In this document: positions 21,276 through 32,198 of the stretch, piece after piece
How positions within the stretch are numbered: the first letter of the stretch is position 1
Layout: each line of letters starts with the position of its first letter
Source: Apodospora peruviana
Lineage: Eukaryota > Ascomycota > Sordariomycetes > Sordariales > Lasiosphaeriaceae
DNA: 64,000 nt
Assembly (NCBI GenBank): GCA_033439685.1
Contig: JAUEDM010000001.1
Span: 248,001 to 312,000 of the forward strand
Direction of reading: 5' to 3'
Notes under the pieces: model-generated
Told to the model about the DNA's origin: nothing
Seen by the model: only the letters and a program-made list of their open reading frames with translations
Database searches by the model: none
Translations under genes and position numbers: made by a program

Positions 21276-22459
21276 ATGTCGAACACGACGATAATAATAG
21301 AAGGCAAGGACTGCAGCTTCGACGGCAACCCGGACCTCACGGGCCTCGGCATGCGCCTGTCCTTCTACCTACAATGCATCACCTCGGCGCTGGCGGCAGC
21401 TTTCCTCGACCAGCAGTTCGACTACCTCCAGAGCTCAGGAATCATCTATTTCATCGCCGTGCTCGCCGTGCTCATCCGCGAGGTCAAAGGCGCCACGATC
21501 CGCGCGCCAGAGGCAGCCGTCGTGTTCTGGATGTTGTTCTTGCTGGCGTTAGCGTTGGGCAGCGCGTCGAATACCCGTAGCTGGTCGCATTCCCGCCAGG
21601 TGATACGGCTGGCGCTTCTCCTCTCCATGTTGATTTACGGCTGCTGGTTTTGGTTCACGGGCATCAACCGCCTGCCGCGGATTGAAGGGTGCGAGGAGTG
21701 GGCGTTTTATCTGCGCAAGATCGAGCTGAGGGGGCAATATGCCGCCACGAGCAAAGTAACTCATACGGTACTGGCTGTGGCTGAAGGCTTGTTTTGTTGT
21801 TGGCAATTGAACAAGTATGTACGGGGTAAGTAAGCTTCTTTCCAGTCTAACCGCCAGTACTATCAACCTATGACACCATTGCCACTTGACAAGTTAGTAA
21901 CGGTTGATTGCTAATGTTGAAAAGCAGCCAAGATCCGGAAACGGAAGAACAAGCGGACGGCAAGTGATCTTGGCCTCAACGACAACCGCGCTGCATATGC
22001 CCAAGCTCTCGCGGACCAGCGGGAAAAGTTGAAAAACAGCCCTCCATTGGCGAGGAAGCTGGTCTGGTTCTTCTCAACCTGGTTTGTGATACTGCTCTCG
22101 GGGATCATCTTATCCGTCTTCGTCCCCGCCATCGAGATGATGATCAAATGGAACGATATCCGCGGCGTCCAGAGGCTCGACTCGGTGGGCCAGCTGGCGC
22201 CGTTTCTCCTGTCTACCGGCATGCTTGTGCATGTGCTGTACAGTATCATGTGGGAGAAGGATAGTTTCAAGGAGTCATGGGAGAAGGATACTGGTATGTA
22301 CCTACGGATACTAGCACTTGTAATAGTTTGTTTAATTACTGACGATGGCACGCAGATGGTAAAGTAGCGGATTGTCCGGAGCGTACTAAAGCAAGTCGTG
22401 CGATGGATCAGCACGAGCTGCTTGAGAGGGATACTCAGTATTATGCGGCAGGTCCATAA
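21276..22459 (+). CDS. Multi-pass membrane protein, paralog B of a divergent pair
   Basis: Three exons (21276-21825, 21928-22293, 22356-22459) encode 339 aa. The introns are 102 nt (branch gctaatg) and 62 nt (branch actgac). The start MSNTTIIIEGKDCSFDGNPD mirrors paralog A (MANTTTTCAIQGIEGNPD). Membrane segments include IIYFIAVLAVLI, VVFWMLFLLALALG, ALLLSMLIYGCWFWF and FSTWFVILLSGIILSVFV. A basic cytoplasmic loop (AKIRKRKNKRTASD) is absent from the same place in paralog A, and so is the hydrophilic C-terminal tail. Cysteines near the N-terminus and in IEGCEEW / DPGCDY are shared, so a conserved disulphide is possible. Function is unknown. Confidence 0.82.
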
Positions 22460-23989
22460 GTACCTGGTAGTTACCCAGGAGAGTCGGGTTTCGGTTTACG
22501 GGCTACCCGTGTCATATGGATGTACCATTATTCTACCAGAGAATGATTACCTTCCATATTATTTTCCATCTCCCCCTGACTCAACACCGAACAACAGGAC
22601 TAGAGATGCTTTACGCTTAAGGAGACAATGTTAGCAAAGAGTAGGATTACTAGACCCATGTAGTGGCGCTGAAATTACCCCCTCACTCTCCATAACCTCT
22701 GCCCCGAGACCGCTGTCATCCGATCTTGGGCTCCTTCCTCAAAATTCCCACACCCAGGATCACCACCTCACCTCCCTCACCTTCCCCGTACGATCATACC
22801 CAAGACGTAACACTTTCATAAGAAAACATCATTACACAAGATCTCTCCATCCCTCATCACAAAGTAAATACCATCAAACTCCGGAAGGTCTATCGCAAGA
22901 AGAGAAAAAAGAAAAAAAATTTGTTGGGCACCTAGACGCCAGGGAGATGAATATCTACCGCAGGGAATTGAACCCGGGCGGTCTCGACCCGAGAGTCATC
23001 CTCGATGACCAGGTGGCATCATGGCAACCTCGCTCGGCCATATCAGCTGAGCTATACGGCCATCCTCGCGAAGACGCTAGCCACCACGTTTTTTTCCTTG
23101 GGGAGGAACATGTTTGCGCGGGTATATATACCGCACACCGTGTCCAGACTCCGGACGCGTGACGCGTTGAGCTGTCAGTCTGTCAGTCTCACCGGCCCGG
23201 TTGGCTGGCAAGCCGGTTACCTGCCTTCCTACCAGTCCGTCACTCCGGCCTGCTTGCCCGTCCGTCCAGAAGCAATCAATCCCAAGAAGACTCGCCTTCC
23301 TCACCGTCCTCGAGCCCCCGTCCCAACTTGCGAGACGAGAACCCAGCAGCTCGGAGGCGCCATTAACCTCACTCCGCTAGCCCGTCTGTCGTCCTCGGTG
23401 TCAGTTAGTCGGTCTGTAACTGTTGGCGGGTGGTGACGGTAATCTTGTTGTCAGTCACGCCAGTAGGCTTACCGGTTACCTGCCTGCCTTCATGCCCATC
23501 AGCCGCTCATCCCTTCTGCTTGATGTCGGTCTGTCTGTTGGCTCCCGGGATGTGACGGCACCGTGTTCTCAAGGGTGTCTCGTGTCATTAGCAAGGAGTC
23601 GAGCGAGCTGCCAGTCGACAGTCGGAAAGTCGAAGTATCCCTTCCGTTTCACGCTAACAATTGAAGCTCCATGTGTTTGTGTAAATGCTTTGATGTAGCG
23701 TGCTTTCGCGTATTGACCACCTCAAATCCCCAGCCATTCCTGCAAGAGGTAAACCACAATGTTCTGAAAGTACGGAATACGTATCTGGTAGACAACAATA
23801 CTGATTCCATTTCGTGATATGTGATTACGCTAAATATATGGGTGAGCACCTAACATGTCAGTGCTGTCAAATGCAGAAATACAATGCCCGATCTAATTAT
23901 CCCTCGTCCGGAGTGACACCGAAAATGACCCAGATACTATCTTTCAAGCAAGTTAGGCGCTGACCCAAAATTACAATCATCAGATACCA
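22460..23989. other. Gene-free interval with a tRNA-like element and short internal repeats
   Basis: Apart from the tRNA-like element, this 1.5-kb stretch has no supported gene. At 23170-23530 it is built of short reiterated words (cagtctgtcagtct, gtccgtc, accggttacctgcc at about 23213 and 23472), suggesting slippage and local duplication. The last 300 bases are AT-rich and include the 3' flank of the RTC4-like gene. Confidence 0.5.
22954..23061 (-). tRNA. tRNA-like element, probable pseudogene
   Basis: On the minus strand there is an A-box-like TAGCTCAGCTGATATGG overlapping a type II-like TGGCCGAGCG, then hairpins, then a near-perfect B box and T-loop (GGGTTCAATTCCC). The spacing of roughly 108 nt would allow a long variable arm or an intron. 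However, the 5' end (GGCCGTA) does not pair with the sequence after the T-arm (GCGGTAGA), the T-stem has a mismatch, and no anticodon loop with U33 is clear. It is best read as a decayed tRNA or tRNA-derived sequence. No amino acid is assigned. Confidence 0.35.
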
Positions 23990-25747
23990 TCACGACGAGT
24001 CGTCGCTTGCGTAGTGCTCCTCAACATCCGATAGCGAGGAGCTGTCCGACTCAGACTCATGAACAACATCCACCTCCTCTTCGTTCAGCAGCTCACCAAT
24101 CGACACACTCTCCTTCATGATGGCCCTAGCCTCCTCGTCACCCACATCCATATCCTGCTTGATGAGCCTGACAGCCAACTCGGGGACCAGCACAGCCTGA
24201 ACATAGGCCGTGTGCCCTCTCGCCGACACCAACCTGTCCTTCACCGCCCGGTCCCGCAGCAGCGACGAGAACTCCCGGTCGCGAATAAGGTTCTCCGACA
24301 TTGCCCTCAGGCCACGGATGCCGTAGTACCCAGGGGTGAGATTGGCCTCGGACCTGAGCAGCGTCTTGTTCTGTCCTGCCTTCACTTTTTGGCTAAAGAT
24401 GTCGCCATAGTGTGACTTGCCACCCTTCAAGATATCTCGTAGGAAGTCGTATTGCTTGGCAATCCGTTTGTCCAGCTTCTCCCATTTGATATCCGGGTAT
24501 CCCCTGTCCATCCATAACTTCTTTGCTGAGGTCTTCTTGTGGAAGGTACAGAACATTTGTTCCTGGCGCAGTGTCATTCGCGGATATTTCTTCTTGAACT
24601 CCGTGAGCACCAGTGGATCCACTTCCTCATTGCACATGGGACAGAGCGAGCGCGTATCCTCTGGAGAATCGATGTCTGACAACGGCGACGTGGAGCGACG
24701 TGACAGATCCGGTAGGCTGGTCTCAGTAATCTCAGGGCCGTGGTCGTTCTCAGCCATGTCGAAGCTTGCAGGATACAGCTCCGGTATGATGAACACCGGC
24801 CGCTTGCGTTCTTCTGGCGAGTCGTCCACTTTCAACTGCTTTTCTCCCAGCGGTTTTCTAGCTCGCTTCCTCTGGGGAGATGCGTCGGTCGGAGACTCGT
24901 TCCCATCCATTGGTCGAGTTCGGAGTCCCTTGCGAGGGGACGGGGTCTCGTCTTGTTTCCTAAATTCCCCTAGCTTCTTCAGCCCACTCTTCCTAGGACT
25001 GATCTCCTCCTGTTTCATCGATTCTAGACCGGGCAGCTTGAGTCCTCCCTTCTTGGGACTGGTATCTGCATGTGCCAACGCATCTTTGTGTGTCTTGACG
25101 CCGCTCACGCGCTGCTTATCGTGCTCGTGTTGACTCGACTTGTGGCTAAATTTTTTAGAAGCTTGCTGCTTCTTAGCAAATCCAAATGCGTCATAACGGC
25201 TGCCCATCCCATTGTTGTCAGGCGACTTCCGCTTGACCCCCTTCCGGAGCTTCTCTGCTTTCCCGTCGTCGCTATCCTCGATTATCGAGAGATTGTCCGA
25301 TCTCTGTGAGTTCGGGGGCGATGTTGCGGAGAGACCGGCTTTCCTCGTCGCTCGAGTCTTCGTATCAGGCAGAGGTCTCCCAGGTGCGCCACCGTTTCGA
25401 GAGTCTGGAGATCTGGATAACCTGCTCGTGAAATTGGTTCGTTGAATATCCGCTTTGTTTGAACGCCCATCCTCCTCATCCGACGAGGTCTGCGGCGGAG
25501 CGTCGTCTGCTACGTCCCATCCCATCGGACTCTTTTCTGGCTGTTTTGGTGGGTCTTTTCTCTGCGTGGGCGTTTCTGTCGTCTGGGTGTACGTCTGCCC
25601 CGTATTTCTCGGAAGGCTCTTGAGAAGAGGCGCGACAGTTTGTTTGTTGCTCAATCCTACGAAACGTTGGGCCGGTTTGGTTGCAAGTGTATCCTGGGAC
25701 TGAGCAGTACGTCTAGGCGTGAATCTTTCCTGGAATGACCTAGTCAT
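23990..25747 (-). CDS. RTC4-like domain protein
   Basis: An intronless frame of 585 aa from the ATG at 25747. The frame is open further upstream but without another ATG. The N-terminal two thirds are disordered, with repeated SPRK/SPKK motifs and basic clusters that suit a nuclear protein. The C-terminal domain starts LCPMCNEEVDP, continues QMFCTFHKK, YPDIKWEKLDKRI and AKQYDFLRDIL, and ends before an acidic Ser-rich tail. CPMC plus CTFH matches the zinc-binding-like pattern of yeast Rtc4 (restriction of telomere capping 4). Yeast Rtc4 is linked genetically to telomere capping, and the biochemical role is unknown. It is divergent from dynamitin. Confidence 0.85.
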   Translation of the reverse strand: MTRSFQERFTPRRTAQSQDTLATKPAQRFVGLSNKQTVAPLLKSLPRNTGQTYTQTTETPTQRKDPPKQPEKSPMGWDVADDAPPQTSSDEEDGRSNKADIQRTNFTSRLSRSPDSRNGGAPGRPLPDTKTRATRKAGLSATSPPNSQRSDNLSIIEDSDDGKAEKLRKGVKRKSPDNNGMGSRYDAFGFAKKQQASKKFSHKSSQHEHDKQRVSGVKTHKDALAHADTSPKKGGLKLPGLESMKQEEISPRKSGLKKLGEFRKQDETPSPRKGLRTRPMDGNESPTDASPQRKRARKPLGEKQLKVDDSPEERKRPVFIIPELYPASFDMAENDHGPEITETSLPDLSRRSTSPLSDIDSPEDTRSLCPMCNEEVDPLVLTEFKKKYPRMTLRQEQMFCTFHKKTSAKKLWMDRGYPDIKWEKLDKRIAKQYDFLRDILKGGKSHYGDIFSQKVKAGQNKTLLRSEANLTPGYYGIRGLRAMSENLIRDREFSSLLRDRAVKDRLVSARGHTAYVQAVLVPELAVRLIKQDMDVGDEEARAIMKESVSIGELLNEEEVDVVHESESDSSSLSDVEEHYASDDSS

Positions 25748-26455
25748 CTCGAGCAAAATGCTGTCCCCGAAGGTTGCTGCAGACAACCGTCCAACCCTAA
25801 AACCACTGTGATCTGTCGAATCCCTGCCCCTGCATCCAGACGGTTTCCGAGGCAATCAGCCGCAAAACTCCATGGAGAGGCGAACTGAACTGGGAAGAAG
25901 CTGGATTGTCATCATCACCAGGTGAATGACAGTGATATAGTCTGGCACGTGTCTGGGCCGGGTTTGGTCCAGCGCGGGTCAATATTTGGTGTCCGTTGGC
26001 CCGGAAGCCGGTCTCGTGTAGAAATCGTAGACTCGCTTGATACAAGAAAAGGAAGCCAGATAGGTCGAGAGTTAGGTCGAAATCAGGCCAACTCCAGAAT
26101 GGCAAGTTGTGTCAAATTCGAGGGACAAAGGTGCATTCCCCACGATTCTGACAACGGAGTGAGGTGGAAACCGCGACTTCCAATCTTGGGGAGACGCGTT
26201 CTGAAAGACAAAATTGCGGGGCCGAGGATTGGAGCGGAAGGGACCCCCCCCTGCAACACCAATCGATGACACGCGGCGGACAGCTCCCCTGCAACTGTTG
26301 TTGTGCAGTCCGAGCTTCCGACCACAGAGGTACCGGCCGTGCGGCCGTCCAAGCATCTCCATCAACAATCGACCTCCGACTCTCTGCAGAACACTAACCT
26401 CAACCTGACCCAATTCTTTTTGCTGCCTAGATAGAGATACCGATATATCGGTACC
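25748..26455. promoter_or_regulatory. Divergent promoter, RTC4-like / dynamitin
   Basis: About 0.7 kb between the two start codons. Several mutually overlapping frames occur on both strands at 26070-26410, which is typical of GC-balanced noncoding DNA. No separate gene is supported. Confidence 0.5.
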
Positions 26456-27864
26456 ATGGCTTCAAACAGGAAATATGCTGCATTACCGGATCTGGTAAGC
26501 CCAAGTCAATGCGTTCCCCACAGAAACAAATTGTTTGGTCTAACACCCCCAGGACTCGGCACCAGATATCTACGAGACCCCAGAGCTCACCGACGACAAT
26601 TCCACAGTCCCAGTGAGTCTACTTATATACCATTCAGAAACTCGGGCTGACCCAAGCAAAGGCAACAACAGTTCGATCACCTTCCGACAATGAGTCCGAC
26701 GAAGACAATGATGCTGCTGCCATTTCACGCTCGCGGCTGCGGATCAACCAAGCTCGATCCCGATTTATGCCAGCCAGCGTAGACGCCACCGACGTGGATT
26801 TCTCGGACCGTCTCAACAGCAAACGAAGGTCCTACAAGGCGTCTAGTCGGCGGCAGCGGATACTGGAAGACGGTACCGAGGAGCTTGGGGATCTCAGCGA
26901 CGAAGACGACGCCGAGAATCTCGCACGGAAGATTGCCCGACTCAAACGCGAAGTTGAAGAGGCGAAGGAGGAGTACGGGAGACAGCAAGCCGCCTCGGGC
27001 CAGGCGAAGCCAGATATAAGCACCGATAATGAGGATATTGCGTCCCTCAGCAAAACTCTGGACGAGCTGTCGAGACTCGACGAGTCGCTCGCTCCACAGA
27101 CGACAACCACAGTTGCAAATAGGCTTGCAAATAAGGCTGTCGATATCGGAGGACCGTCCGCCCCAGAGCCGACTGAGGACTTTACCAGCTACACTGTCAC
27201 TTACGCACCGGCCTACGAACAGACACATGCTTTAGCCAAAGCAGCAGATTTTGACCGACGACTCGTCATCCTCGAAAAAGCTCTTGGCGTGGGGTCGTCT
27301 GCCATGCCCGAATTCGACTCCAACGGCCTGCCTCGAGCTGTGATACCTATTCTGGAAACGCTTCATAAGCAGGTCTCGACACTGTCAGAGGCATCCACTT
27401 CCTCGCTAGACAGCATCAGCCGGAGAGTACGGACGTTGACACAGGAGGCCGACAACCTGGAGAAGGCGCGTCGGAACGCCAAGGCCGCTCAAGAGGCGCT
27501 CACTTCGACGGGCGCGGCGTCAGCGGAAGATGGTTCTGCCGAGGACTCGGAGCAGATGGCCAAGATCAATGCTCTCTACGGGACAATACCGACGATCGAG
27601 AACCTCACTCCGCTGCTTCCGCCTCTGCTTGACCGGTTGAGGTCGCTACGGATGATCCATGCCGATGCTGCGACGGCGTCTGAGACGTTGGAGCGCATCG
27701 AAAAGAAGCAGACGGATATGGCTGCGGACATTCAGCAGTGGAGGGAGGGGCTGGAGAAGGTGGAAGCTGCCATTCAGAATGGGGAGAGCGCCATGAGCAA
27801 GAACATGGAGGTTACCTCGGGCTGGGTCAAGGAGCTGGAGGCCAAAATGGCAAAGCTGTCATGA
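26456..27864 (+). CDS. Dynactin subunit 2 (dynamitin, p50)
   Basis: Three exons (26456-26494, 26553-26612, 26662-27864; introns 58 and 49 nt) encode 433 aa. The two tiny first exons produce MASNRKYAALPDL joined to DSAPDIYETPELTDD, the conserved N-terminal dynamitin motif. The rest is largely coiled coil: ENLARKIARLKREVEEAKEE, then a heptad-rich C-terminal half including ISRRVRTLTQEADNLEKARR and ETLERIEKKQTDMAADIQQW. Dynamitin forms the shoulder of dynactin and links the Arp1 filament to p150. Together with dynein this supports nuclear migration and endosome traffic along hyphae. Using only the ATG at 26767 would lose the conserved N-terminus. Confidence 0.93.
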
Positions 27865-28606
27865 AATGTAGTGTCCTGCCGTTGTCCATAATGATACCCA
27901 ATGCAACTGATTAATATCTGGATTTTTATGTCTTGAACCATCTCAAGTTCAGTTCCCAACTCTCCAACAGCTGTCAAACACCAAAGCTCTCAGAAAGCTT
28001 GTGGAGCTCACCAGCCAATCGGACAATCTGACGGCATCAGAAGGTGGGTCCGCACTCATCGATAAAAAGCCCTTCCAAATTCTCAAACTTCTTCCTCTTC
28101 TCTTTTCGCATCACTCCGAACTCCGTCACAGTTTCCCAAAGAGCACAATCTCGCCTGCCGTCAATGCTAGACCTCCTGCTTAGCTAGCACAATGTCTGCC
28201 CAATCTGCAGATCAATTTCCTCTTTTGCCACTTGGCGGAGATGTTCTTTGCCTTGCTGGTCCTGACGATGGGGTGCTGATTGAACTCTCTGGCGGCACGT
28301 GACGATGAGCTTCGATTTTCGATTTAAGACGAGGTCATTTTGGCCTCGCAACCCCCACCAACTAACTTCCAGTCTCCTGGCTTCAGCACCACACCAACTC
28401 TGTACGTATACCCCCCTTTTCTTTCCTCTGGCTGTCGGTTCACGATGATGAACAAAATAGCATGTATTACCTGATCTCAATAACCTGAAGACCATTTAAT
28501 CACCAAGATCTCTGAAAACAAATTGAACCAACAATCCCATCATCTCATCTTCACATATTGGGTGGTGTGCCAAAGCTAACGTGGTTTCAAAAGATTACAG
28601 ACGAAA
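27865..28606. other. Intergenic upstream of the molybdopterin synthase gene
   Basis: This holds the dynamitin 3' flank and the promoter of the next rightward gene. No second molybdopterin synthase frame is seen here, unlike the bicistronic MOCS2 locus of animals. Confidence 0.5.
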
Positions 28607-28903
28607 ATGACATCAAAACCGCCCAAGGGCCGCTTCAACATGCTGTACTTTGCCAGCGCGGGTTCGTTTACGAGAAAGCAGGTCGAGTCGCTCCCCGCGC
28701 CGCTGCCGCTGGCGAAACTTTTTGATACGTTGGAGAAGCGGTATGAAGGGATACGGGAGAGCGTGCTTGATCACAGCTTGGTTACCATTAATCTGGCTTA
28801 TGTGGATATGGACGACGACGAACCCAAAGGCGAGGATGGGAGGCCGATTGTCATACAGGAGGGGGATGAGGTGGCGATTATTCCGCCTGTTAGCTCTGGT
28901 TGA
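28607..28903 (+). CDS. Molybdopterin synthase sulfur carrier (small) subunit, MOCS2A/CnxG-like
   Basis: An intronless 98-aa frame with a ubiquitin-like (ThiS/MoaD) fold: FNMLYFASAGSFTRKQVE, a short helix, VTINLAYVDMDDD and the conserved end EGDEVAIIPPVSSG. The family carries sulfur as a C-terminal thiocarboxylate and donates it to precursor Z, making molybdopterin for nitrate reductase and other Mo enzymes. The terminal glycine is present, but the residue before it is Ser rather than the Gly of the textbook Gly-Gly ending. It acts in the cytosol with the large subunit, which is not in this window. Confidence 0.92.
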   Translation: MTSKPPKGRFNMLYFASAGSFTRKQVESLPAPLPLAKLFDTLEKRYEGIRESVLDHSLVTINLAYVDMDDDEPKGEDGRPIVIQEGDEVAIIPPVSSG

Positions 28904-29577
28904 CGCCTACCGGTGTGGAGCGTTTAGACAATAATACAATACTTTTGGAAGAACGAAGTTGGATTGCCGCTTCGGTGTGTGTTTGATGCATATGTGTGGT
29001 TAAGGTGGGTGGACTGTCAACTTGTTGTCATCCCCTCCGTTGACGACAAAATGCAGTCCTGTCATATGTTGTTATATCATGGGGGGTTATCTATTAGCTC
29101 GCCTGGCTGCCAATTCAATCCGGCCTTCGACTACGTGCCATAATATTTCGAAGGGACGATGACATCAGAGAAAGTACAAAAACGCGAAGAGAAAAAGACG
29201 GGAGGAGAAAAGAGATGAAGTGCACCAGAGATGAATTAAACTCGCGACGACGCTGGCCTTTGCCATCCTACGTACCGGGGCGGGGTCCTATCTGACAGGC
29301 AGGAGGTTAGTGGGTCGGGAAGTTTTCGAGACAATTGACTAGGTACTGCGCCAAGTTGCCTTGACGTTTTTCTGATGTGAAAACCGAGAGTGTTGAGGAA
29401 ACCTATAAAACCGGTTGTTGGCCTGTCATCACTTAAACTGCACTCATGATGACAGTAATCATAAGGTATTCTTACACTGTACGGATTACATCGGTACCTA
29501 CGTATTCATAACAATGTCCCGCCGCCCCTTTTCCAGAAAAACAAACACAACAAGCAAAAGTCTAAACGCTTTTTTTT
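28904..29577. other. Intergenic between convergent genes
   Basis: The 3' flanks of the MOCS2A-like gene and the disordered-protein gene. A short frame overlapping 29415-29669 on the plus strand runs antisense into the next gene and is not supported. Confidence 0.5.
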
Positions 29578-32198
29578 CTATACCCAAGTCTGCACCTCCT
29601 CCTCACCACCACCGCCCTGCGATGGTCTCGGCCCAGCACCAACGATCCCACCCTTTCCCACAAATATAGGCCCAGACATAGGTCGTGCCGGCGACCTGGG
29701 AGGAACAGGCGGCCGCCGCACTGTACGCAGCGCGAACGCTTTATCCTCGGCTTCGGCTCTATTTTCCTCAGCACCAGAAGACGGAGGAGAGCCAGGATCA
29801 GAATCACGGCGGTACCGAGAATAATCACCCTCTCCACTGTCTTCTACCCCATCATCAACCTCAGTCTTCTTCTTCTCCGGGACTGGGTGATGATGTGGAT
29901 GAAGCGAAGAAGCCTCCGACCCCCCGCCGCCCAGTACCTGACCCCCATCATCAAGAACCCGTATCCGACTCTTTAAGTCCTCTCGTCTCTTTTCCGCTTC
30001 AGCCTTATCTCTGTTACCTCCACTTTCCTTTACACCACCACCACCAGTCCCGGCAGCAGCCGCCAACAGAAGTTCATTAGTTTTCTGCGTAGCAGCCGAC
30101 AACCCCCCTTCCCCTGACCCTCTTCCGCTTGCGACGGTCGGAGAAGAGGCAGGAATATTCGATGGAACTTGCCATTCCTGCTTTTGTTGGTGCTGCTGCT
30201 GCTGCGGCGGCGGCGGTGGAAGAAAGATATTATTATTCGATGTAGCAGTAGGCGACGACTCATACTCCGAGGTCCGTTTCGGCGTCGGCGTGGGTGTTGT
30301 ACTCGACCCGGAGATCCTTTTCAGCACTTTCGACACGATGCTTTCTCTGCGGGAGTGTTGTCTCGGACTCGTTGGACTTCCTCCTCCACCCTTTTCCAAC
30401 TCTTCTAGCTCACATGGAAGCACAATTCGTGTACCGGGGTGCGGATCGCAATGCGGTATAATTACTTTCGTCCCGGGGTGCGGAAGGTTCGCTCGTTGCT
30501 GTTGATATCCCCCCACCTGCTGTGGTTGTTGTGATCGTTGCTGCCAACTCTGCCATCTTTGTTCCAATATCCCACCAAATGAAGATGATGTAGTACCCGT
30601 ACTCGTTGCTCGCTTTCGCCCCCCTACAGAAGTGTCTACCGCCGTCGGCAAAGACGGTGATCTGCTTGCCGGTAAACCCGGACTGCTCCGCCATTTATTA
30701 TGCTGGTCTTTTAGTTGTATCTCTGGCCAGCCCTGCTTTTGCGTGTGGTATTTGTCGTTGCTATGGTTCCGTATAAGCTGGCTGCCACTCCCAAAACTGC
30801 TCCTCCCCCGACTATCCCGTGTTTCGTGATTGGTAGTAGTAGCAGCTGAATTATTGATATTGCTGTTGGTAATGTTTAGGTAGTGGTGCCGGCGTGTATT
30901 TGTATTGGGAGGGCCGACAGATCCGCCACCGCCAGTGCCAGATCTTCGCCGTTGCCTGACCCACGTGCTGCTGCTTAACGCAGCTGCAAGCTGTGCGGCC
31001 GTCTCGTGGTAGAGATCCTCTTCTTCATATTCATGTTGTGGGACCTGAGTATGTGCGTGTGCGCTACAAACATGTTAGTTACGTCGCAGAAGCGGGTAAC
31101 AGAGTCTTGGTAACAAGAGTGGCGATGGTGGTCGTACCTTGATGATGACGGGGTTCTTCCTTCTTCAACACCGATGCTAACAGGTGAAGATCTCTTGATG
31201 ACCACCAGCGGTGCCGGGATCGGAGAATCCCTTGAATCGTAACCCCTGGCTGAAATATCGGTGTTGTCTTGGGGAGCAGCAGCAGAAGTACCGCGGAATA
31301 TTGAATCGTTGTCATTGTAGTCTTCTTCATCAGCACCATTGTCCGAGACCGCCTGGTCTGGTGGGCTGCTATCGTTCAACGGCGACACAGCCATCGGCTC
31401 CAAAGAACTGTGCTTCGAATCGATAGACGCAACGTCCACGCCCATGAGCTGCTTGATCTTGTGCATCGAATTGTGCCCCGAGGGCTGCGTGTTTGCCACC
31501 GCGGCGGTCGGATATATGAGGGCCGGTGACTTGGCCCTGCTGTTTCTGTTGCTGCCGCCGCCGGTACTACTCGTCAGTCTGAGCAGTTTCTGAACTGACG
31601 ACTTGGGCTGCGGCGAGAGGATCTCCCCCTGCGCTGGTCGCGGCGGCGGCGTAGGGCTGCTGGACATTCGACCGCCGTTGAGCATGTACTGTTGTTTTGG
31701 CGGTTCCGGTGGTTGCTGCTTTTCCCTCAAACCGCTATTTCTCGTCGCAGCGGCTGCAGTTCTGTGTTCGAGCAGAACGCTAATCTCGGATTCGACCCCT
31801 CCTCCCAGGATAGTATCGTTGCTATCCGTACTGCTGAGCTGTCGTTCCCGCTCCGATATTAATCGAGTTTCGTTCTTCTCGCTCTCGTTGTTATTATCGG
31901 CAGTTAAAAACACGGCGCTGGTGTGCGGCGTCGCGAACGCCCGTGTCATCTCCCTGCTGAGCGTCGACGTCAACGAGTGCCGCCGCCCCGGCAGTGCAGG
32001 AAGCGGTTTCTTCTCGTAGGTCTGGACATCTTCCGGAGGGGGCAACCGCGGTAACGGCGCTTCTCCTCTCCTGGGAGTTGGTGTTGGTGTTGACGGTCTA
32101 GCAGCAAGCCTGCCTCCCCTCATTCGCAGACTCGATGAATGAGCGGACGTCGACGGGCTGTCGTAGTCCCGCAGGGCAAAAGGCCGTCTGGTAGCCAT
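29578..32198 (-). CDS. Large disordered Ser/Pro/Gln-rich protein, unknown function
   Basis: Two long frames belong to one gene. Exon 1 (32198-31138) joins exon 2 (31063-29578) across a 74-nt intron with donor GTACGA, branch CTAAC and acceptor TTGTAG, giving 848 aa. Exon 2 has no ATG near its start and is only reached by splicing (SSS joined to AHAHTQVPQHEYEEEDLY). The start MATRRPFALRDYDSPS is chosen because an in-frame ATG 189 nt upstream (32387) adds leader-like sequence, so 911 aa is the alternative. The protein is low complexity with proline-rich SH3-ligand-like patches (KKPLPALPGRR, RRPPVPPRSPARP). It also has a twofold motif PHPGTKVIIPHC / PHPGTRIVLPCE and a VSKVLKRISG helix. No known domain was recognised. 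Confidence 0.78.

Noticed and set aside
25748..25855. 36-residue N-terminal extension of the RTC4-like protein
   Set aside because: It begins at a TTG codon with no ATG in frame.
30410..30694. Separate minus-strand ORF of 94 aa
   Set aside because: It lies inside exon 2 of the 848-aa gene in another frame and shows no domain.
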